Below are positions 13,897 through 16,889 of a DNA stretch of 16,889 nt, in pieces. The notes under the pieces are model-generated. The model worked only from the letters and a program-made list of their open reading frames with translations. It had not been told where the DNA came from and did no database searches. The stretch covers positions 1-16,889 of the forward strand of contig CAMNMO010000016.1 in NCBI GenBank assembly GCA_946544695.1, written 5' to 3'. Numbering within the stretch: the stretch's first letter is position 1; every line of letters begins with the position of its first letter. The position numbers were made by a program, and so were the translations under genes. The stretch is from an uncultured Ruminococcus sp. GTDB lineage: Bacteria > Bacillota > Clostridia > Oscillospirales > Ruminococcaceae.

Positions 13897-13911
13897 GGCA
13901 TATCCTCCCAT

Positions 13912-13943
13912 AAAAAAAGCGGCTCCCCATTGAAGGAAGCCGC
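13912..13943 (-). terminator. terminator between nnr and the small lipoprotein gene
   Basis: On the minus strand GGCGGCTTCC pairs with GGGGAGCCGC around a short loop, and seven T's follow (complement 13912-13918). The hairpin lies 18 bases past the nnr stop and directly in front of the next gene's ribosome site. Confidence 0.85.
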
Positions 13944-13961
13944 CTTGTATCACGGTGAATA

Positions 13962-15551
13962 TCAGTCCTCACCTTCCTCAAGGTGCTTGAGGAAGAACGG
14001 CATGAACGCCAGTATGTCTCTTGCCAGTATGCCACGCTCGGAACGCTTTTTGCTCAGTTCTTCAGCACATCTGCCCATCACCAGGCAGGCAAGTATGCAG
14101 TTTATCAGCGAGGAACGCTTGGTCTGTGCAGTAAGCGAAGCTATCAGACCTGCCAGCATGTCGCCCGAACCGCCCTTTGAAAGCGCAGTATTGCCCGCCG
14201 TGACTATCTCTGTGCGGTCAGCACAGCAAACGATGGTCTCAGAGGATTTCGATACCACTGTTACGCCATACTTCTTTGACAGCCCGTAGCTGTATTTCAG
14301 CCTGTCCGCCAGAACAGCTTCCTGTGTCACGCCGCAAAGCTTTGCAAGTTCGCCCGGGTGAGGTGTGAGTATCACCGTTGACTTTTTCTTCAACAGTACA
14401 TCTATATTCGGGACAAGCGAATTTATTCCGTCCGCATCAAGTATGACAGGCACGGGTGACCCCTCTATCAGCTTAGCCACCAGCTTTTCGGTCTCCTCTG
14501 TGTGACCCATGCCGCAGCCTATCAGCAGTGCTTTCGCATCATCAAGTCTTGAAAGTATCTCATCTGCATTGTCAGAAGTCATGCAGCCGCTTTCGTCTGA
14601 CTTCATGGTGCTGAAAATGCATTCATACAGATTCGCAGAAAGCGAGCTTACCACGTTCTTTGTGCTGCATACCTCCACAAGTCCCACGCCCATGCGCATA
14701 GCTGCCGTTGCACTTATGCCTGCCGCACCGATGTATCTGTCGCTGCCGCATACGCAAACAAGCTTGCCGAAGGTGCCCTTGTGCGCCCAGGGCTTGCGTG
14801 ATGTCAGGAATTTCTGACCTATCTGTCTGTCGTTAAGCATGCATGCCTTTGAGTATATCTCGTTCTCCATCACAGGGTCGCCTGTCGTGGCTGCTGCGGG
14901 TATGCCTATGTCCTCCACGTATATCTCACCGCAGAAATACTTTGCGGGCGAAAGCAGCATGCCCAGCTTCTTTGCGTGCATGGTGACGGTCACGTCAGCC
15001 TGTACCGCAAGAAAACCTGCCTGACCGCTGACTGCGTCAACACCCGATGGTATATCACATGCGATGACACGCTTGGCGTTGGTGTTCAGATGAATGAACA
15101 AAGGCTGAAGGTCTCTTTCAATCTCGCCCGTGAAGCCTGTGCCGAAAATGCAGTCTACCACAATGGTGCTGTCATCAATGGCGTGTGCCCACGGGTGAGT
15201 GGTGTCGCCGTCGTAGAACATCACTTCAATGTCCTTGTTCAGCTGGTCATAAGCCTTTGAAGCTGCCTCTGTCGCAGGCTTGCCGCAGCACAGCACGACC
15301 TTTGTGCTTATGCCCGCCCTGTTCAGGTTGTTGGCTGCCACCATACCGTCGCCGCCGTTGTTGCCCTTACCCGCCAGGATCACCACCTCTGGTGTGTCGG
15401 GCATGCCGTCCCTGCCTGTCTCACGGATAACATGCACTGCCAGCTTTTCACCCGCATTATCCATAAGCGCAGAAGCCGAAACACCCAGTTCCTCCGAGCG
15501 CTTCTCACAAGCCTTCATCTGTTCGACGGTAAGTATCCTGTCCTTTATCAT
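13962..15551 (-). CDS. nnr: bifunctional NAD(P)H-hydrate epimerase/dehydratase
   Basis: This enzyme repairs damaged NADH and NADPH in the cytoplasm. Its N-terminal domain (about 1-220) interconverts the R and S forms of NAD(P)H hydrate; the C-terminal domain (about 235-525) dehydrates the S form using ADP. N-terminal motifs are GKGNNGGDG (61-69), VDCIFGTG (132-139) and IPSGVDA (167-173). C-terminal ones are DADG (372-375), TPHPGE (396-401) and KGGSGDMLAG (459-468), whose Asp464 is the expected catalytic residue. The length of 529 is normal for the fused bacterial form. The ATG at 15551 has AAGGAGG 7 bases before it; the open frame to 15614 is not needed. acpS lies 138 bases upstream on the same strand, a neighbourhood seen in many bacteria. 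A possible -10 with an inverted repeat lies between them, so nnr may also have its own promoter. Confidence 0.95.
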   Translation of the reverse strand: MIKDRILTVEQMKACEKRSEELGVSASALMDNAGEKLAVHVIRETGRDGMPDTPEVVILAGKGNNGGDGMVAANNLNRAGISTKVVLCCGKPATEAASKAYDQLNKDIEVMFYDGDTTHPWAHAIDDSTIVVDCIFGTGFTGEIERDLQPLFIHLNTNAKRVIACDIPSGVDAVSGQAGFLAVQADVTVTMHAKKLGMLLSPAKYFCGEIYVEDIGIPAAATTGDPVMENEIYSKACMLNDRQIGQKFLTSRKPWAHKGTFGKLVCVCGSDRYIGAAGISATAAMRMGVGLVEVCSTKNVVSSLSANLYECIFSTMKSDESGCMTSDNADEILSRLDDAKALLIGCGMGHTEETEKLVAKLIEGSPVPVILDADGINSLVPNIDVLLKKKSTVILTPHPGELAKLCGVTQEAVLADRLKYSYGLSKKYGVTVVSKSSETIVCCADRTEIVTAGNTALSKGGSGDMLAGLIASLTAQTKRSSLINCILACLVMGRCAEELSKKRSERGILARDILAFMPFFLKHLEEGED

Positions 15552-15605
15552 TTCCGTTCCTCCTTTTCCCGCAGCCGTTTCGGCTGTCAGTAAGATGATC
15601 GTGTC

Positions 15606-15643
15606 GAACGGCATCGGAGCACGCTGTCATGCCGTTCATTATA
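15606..15643 (-). promoter_or_regulatory. possible nnr promoter with inverted repeat at the start site
   Basis: On the minus strand TATAAT (complement 15638-15643) is followed directly by GAACGGCAT, 14 bases and ATGCCGTTC, a perfect 9-bp inverted repeat (15606-15614 with 15629-15637) over the expected transcription start. No good -35 is visible, so the promoter is uncertain and the repeat could be an operator or an mRNA 5' hairpin. Confidence 0.4.
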
Positions 15644-15689
15644 GAATATGGTCTGTCAGAAAGCATGACCATACGGTTTTACAAAACAT

Positions 15690-16067
15690 TCAGTCCCCCT
15701 TAGGGAAAGCTATGACCGTTGCAGCAGCATGATCCCTCGTGTGGGTTATCGACACCGAAAAATCCAGCCCACGTTCGTCAGCCGCCTGCTTCGCCCTGCC
15801 GTAAAGCTTCAGGTGCGGACAGCCAAGTTCGTCCCTCACGACCGAGACTTCCGCCAGTTCAAACCCACGCACGCCCGTGCCGAGACATTTGCCGAAGGCT
15901 TCCTTAGCAGCCCAGCAGCCCGCCATACTTTCGGCGGGGTCACGCTTTGAAACGAAATACTCCAGTTCATCGGGTGAATAGACCCTTTTCACAAAACTTT
16001 CCCGCTCACAGCTTCTGCGAATTCGGGCTATCTCCACAAGGTCGGTGCCCACAGAAAAAGCGGCCAT
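15690..16067 (-). CDS. acpS: holo-[acyl-carrier-protein] synthase
   Basis: This enzyme moves 4'-phosphopantetheine from coenzyme A to a serine of acyl carrier protein, which activates fatty-acid synthesis. The 125 residues match the usual AcpS size. The metal- and CoA-binding motifs are GTDLVEI with D9 and WAAKEAFGK with E56 and K60; SVSITHTRDHAAA near 103-115 is the usual C-terminal block. The ATG overlaps the stop of the preceding gene by one base (TGATG), and a GGAGGA ribosome site lies 9 bases upstream inside that gene, so the two are translationally coupled. nnr follows downstream. Confidence 0.94.
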   Translation of the reverse strand: MAAFSVGTDLVEIARIRRSCERESFVKRVYSPDELEYFVSKRDPAESMAGCWAAKEAFGKCLGTGVRGFELAEVSVVRDELGCPHLKLYGRAKQAADERGLDFSVSITHTRDHAAATVIAFPKGD

Positions 16068-16609
16068 CAGTCGAAGTCCTCCGCAGGCTTTTCGGAGACA
16101 TTCACCTTGCTGCGCAGTGTGCGGGGCAGGTGGGTCCTGATGACTCTCAGCATATCATCATCGGGGGTGAAGATGAGCCTGGTATCACCGAGGTCTGCGT
16201 GTTTGAAATCGAGGTACCAGTCAGTGAGTTCGCTGTTCATGGCAGAAGCGATGACAACGCTTCTGTCGCCGTTATCAGCGCCGTTATACTGACCTATATC
16301 GGTAGCTTCCGTCACCTTGACGGTAACGAGATGTTTTCTGCTTCTTGCGGCGATGACCTTGTCAACATCGAGGTCGCCGTTAGTGAAGATATATTCATAT
16401 TCAAGATTCAGGTTCTGGATAAGATAAACAGCGCCGTAGATTATGACACCTGCGATAAAGAGTGCCATAGGGAGGAAACCCATGACCATTATCGCAAACA
16501 TGACAACAGCGAATCCGAGAGCGACTGCTGCGAAAGAGATCAAGAACCTGAGTGTAGAGTCCTTGCTTGTATTTTCCTTTTTAATAATTTGTTCTTTAAA
16601 ACTATCCAT
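16067..16609 (-). CDS. two-span membrane protein, DUF6106-like (180 aa)
   Basis: The 180-residue protein has a charged N-terminus (1-20), two membrane spans (about 22-44 and 47-65) and a soluble C-terminal domain (about 68-180) inside the cell. The block just after the second span, LEYEYIFTNGDLDVDKVIAA (69-88), is typical of a family of small membrane proteins found next to housekeeping genes in Clostridia. I believe it is the one called DUF6106, but I am not certain. The role is unknown. The ATG has GGAGG 8 bases upstream. It is the first gene of the acpS unit and overlaps acpS by one base. Confidence 0.8.
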   Translation of the reverse strand: MDSFKEQIIKKENTSKDSTLRFLISFAAVALGFAVVMFAIMVMGFLPMALFIAGVIIYGAVYLIQNLNLEYEYIFTNGDLDVDKVIAARSRKHLVTVKVTEATDIGQYNGADNGDRSVVIASAMNSELTDWYLDFKHADLGDTRLIFTPDDDMLRVIRTHLPRTLRSKVNVSEKPAEDFD

Positions 16610-16668
16610 TAAAAATGCCTCCGAAAAAGAAAATGCTATGAACAGGAGCGAATGTCCTATTCTTTAGA

Positions 16669-16697
16669 ATTATACCACATTTTTTTAATTAATGCAA
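16669..16697 (-). promoter_or_regulatory. promoter of the membrane protein-acpS unit
   Basis: On the minus strand TTGCAT (complement 16692-16697), 17 bp and TATAAT (complement 16669-16674), with an extended TGG just before the -10. The leader is about 53 bases. Confidence 0.75.
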
Positions 16698-16827
16698 GCA
16701 TATTTATGTGATATATGAATGAAAATAGAAAAAAGAAAAAGCGAAACGCAAAATAAAAACGCTTGTTTCTTTGGCATATCTTTTTCATCACGGAAATCAA
16801 TTTTGACAAAACAAAGCTGTATTTTGC

Positions 16828-16860
16828 GTATTCTCCCCCGCCGAAGGCGGGGGGGAATAC
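16828..16860. repeat. 15-bp perfect hairpin with GAA loop
   Basis: The bases from GTATTCT (16828) through CCCCCGCC (16835-16842), loop GAA (16843-16845) and GGCGGGGG onward to AATAC (16860) form a 15-bp stem with a single T-G wobble. No T-run follows on either strand, so it is not a standard terminator. It sits in AT-rich non-coding DNA (16698-16889), where I see no gene; a TTGACA at 16803-16808 has no matching -10. Confidence 0.7.
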
Positions 16861-16889
16861 ACTCAACACCATATTTTACAGCCGTAATG

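Noticed and set aside
13409..13933. Plus-strand frames of 134-174 codons opposite the small lipoprotein
   Set aside because: Shadows of the minus-strand gene, which has a lipobox and a ribosome site.
15552..15614. N-terminal extension of nnr
   Set aside because: ATG 15551 has AAGGAGG at the right distance, and the extension overlaps the inverted repeat of the intergenic region.
16657..16872. 71-codon minus-strand frame at the right end
   Set aside because: It runs through the GC hairpin and AT-rich DNA, with a Phe-rich low-complexity sequence and no ribosome site.

Overview
The window looks like chromosomal DNA of a low-GC Firmicute of the Clostridia, most likely a Ruminococcus-type Oscillospiraceae. 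The reasons are the compact 420-residue LeuC plus 161-residue LeuD, strong AGGAGG ribosome sites, consensus sigma-A promoters with 17-bp spacers, and secreted proteins with Ser/Thr/Glu-rich linkers, a calcium-loop VWA protein and a MoxR-type ATPase. This assignment is an inference from style and gene families, not from a search. I see no rRNA, tRNA, CRISPR, phage or transposase genes.

Left part (1-3565): a small minus-strand membrane protein gene lies next to a leucine-biosynthesis operon on the plus strand. Isopropylmalate isomerase is encoded by leuC and leuD, but two tandem paralogous genes of unknown function sit between them. The operon starts at a clear promoter and ends at two terminators, the second shared with the convergent gene.

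Middle-left (3584-6333): a minus-strand unit encodes a LytTR response regulator followed by a small alarmone (ppGpp) synthetase. Upstream of it are a CPBP-family membrane protease (minus) and, divergent from that, a 41-residue single-span membrane peptide with its own promoter and terminator.

Middle (6441-13391): a MoxR-type AAA ATPase (minus) is divergent from three plus-strand genes for envelope proteins. These are a membrane-anchored VWA protein with calcium loops and a C-terminal region that resembles an inactivated papain-like peptidase, a secreted protein with a repetitive stalk and C-terminal anchor, and a lipoprotein with TEAPEE repeats. Each of the three has its own promoter, and each promoter has a near-identical LacI/CcpA-like palindrome 46, 57 or 78 bp upstream of the -35, values that differ by about whole helical turns. 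This shared control of a surface-protein set is the most system-like signal I found.

Right part (13402-16609): a minus-strand cluster encodes a two-span membrane protein, holo-ACP synthase (acpS), the bifunctional NAD(P)H-hydrate repair enzyme (nnr) and a small lipoprotein. The lipoprotein's ribosome site follows directly on the nnr terminator. The last 280 bases are AT-rich non-coding DNA with one very strong hairpin.
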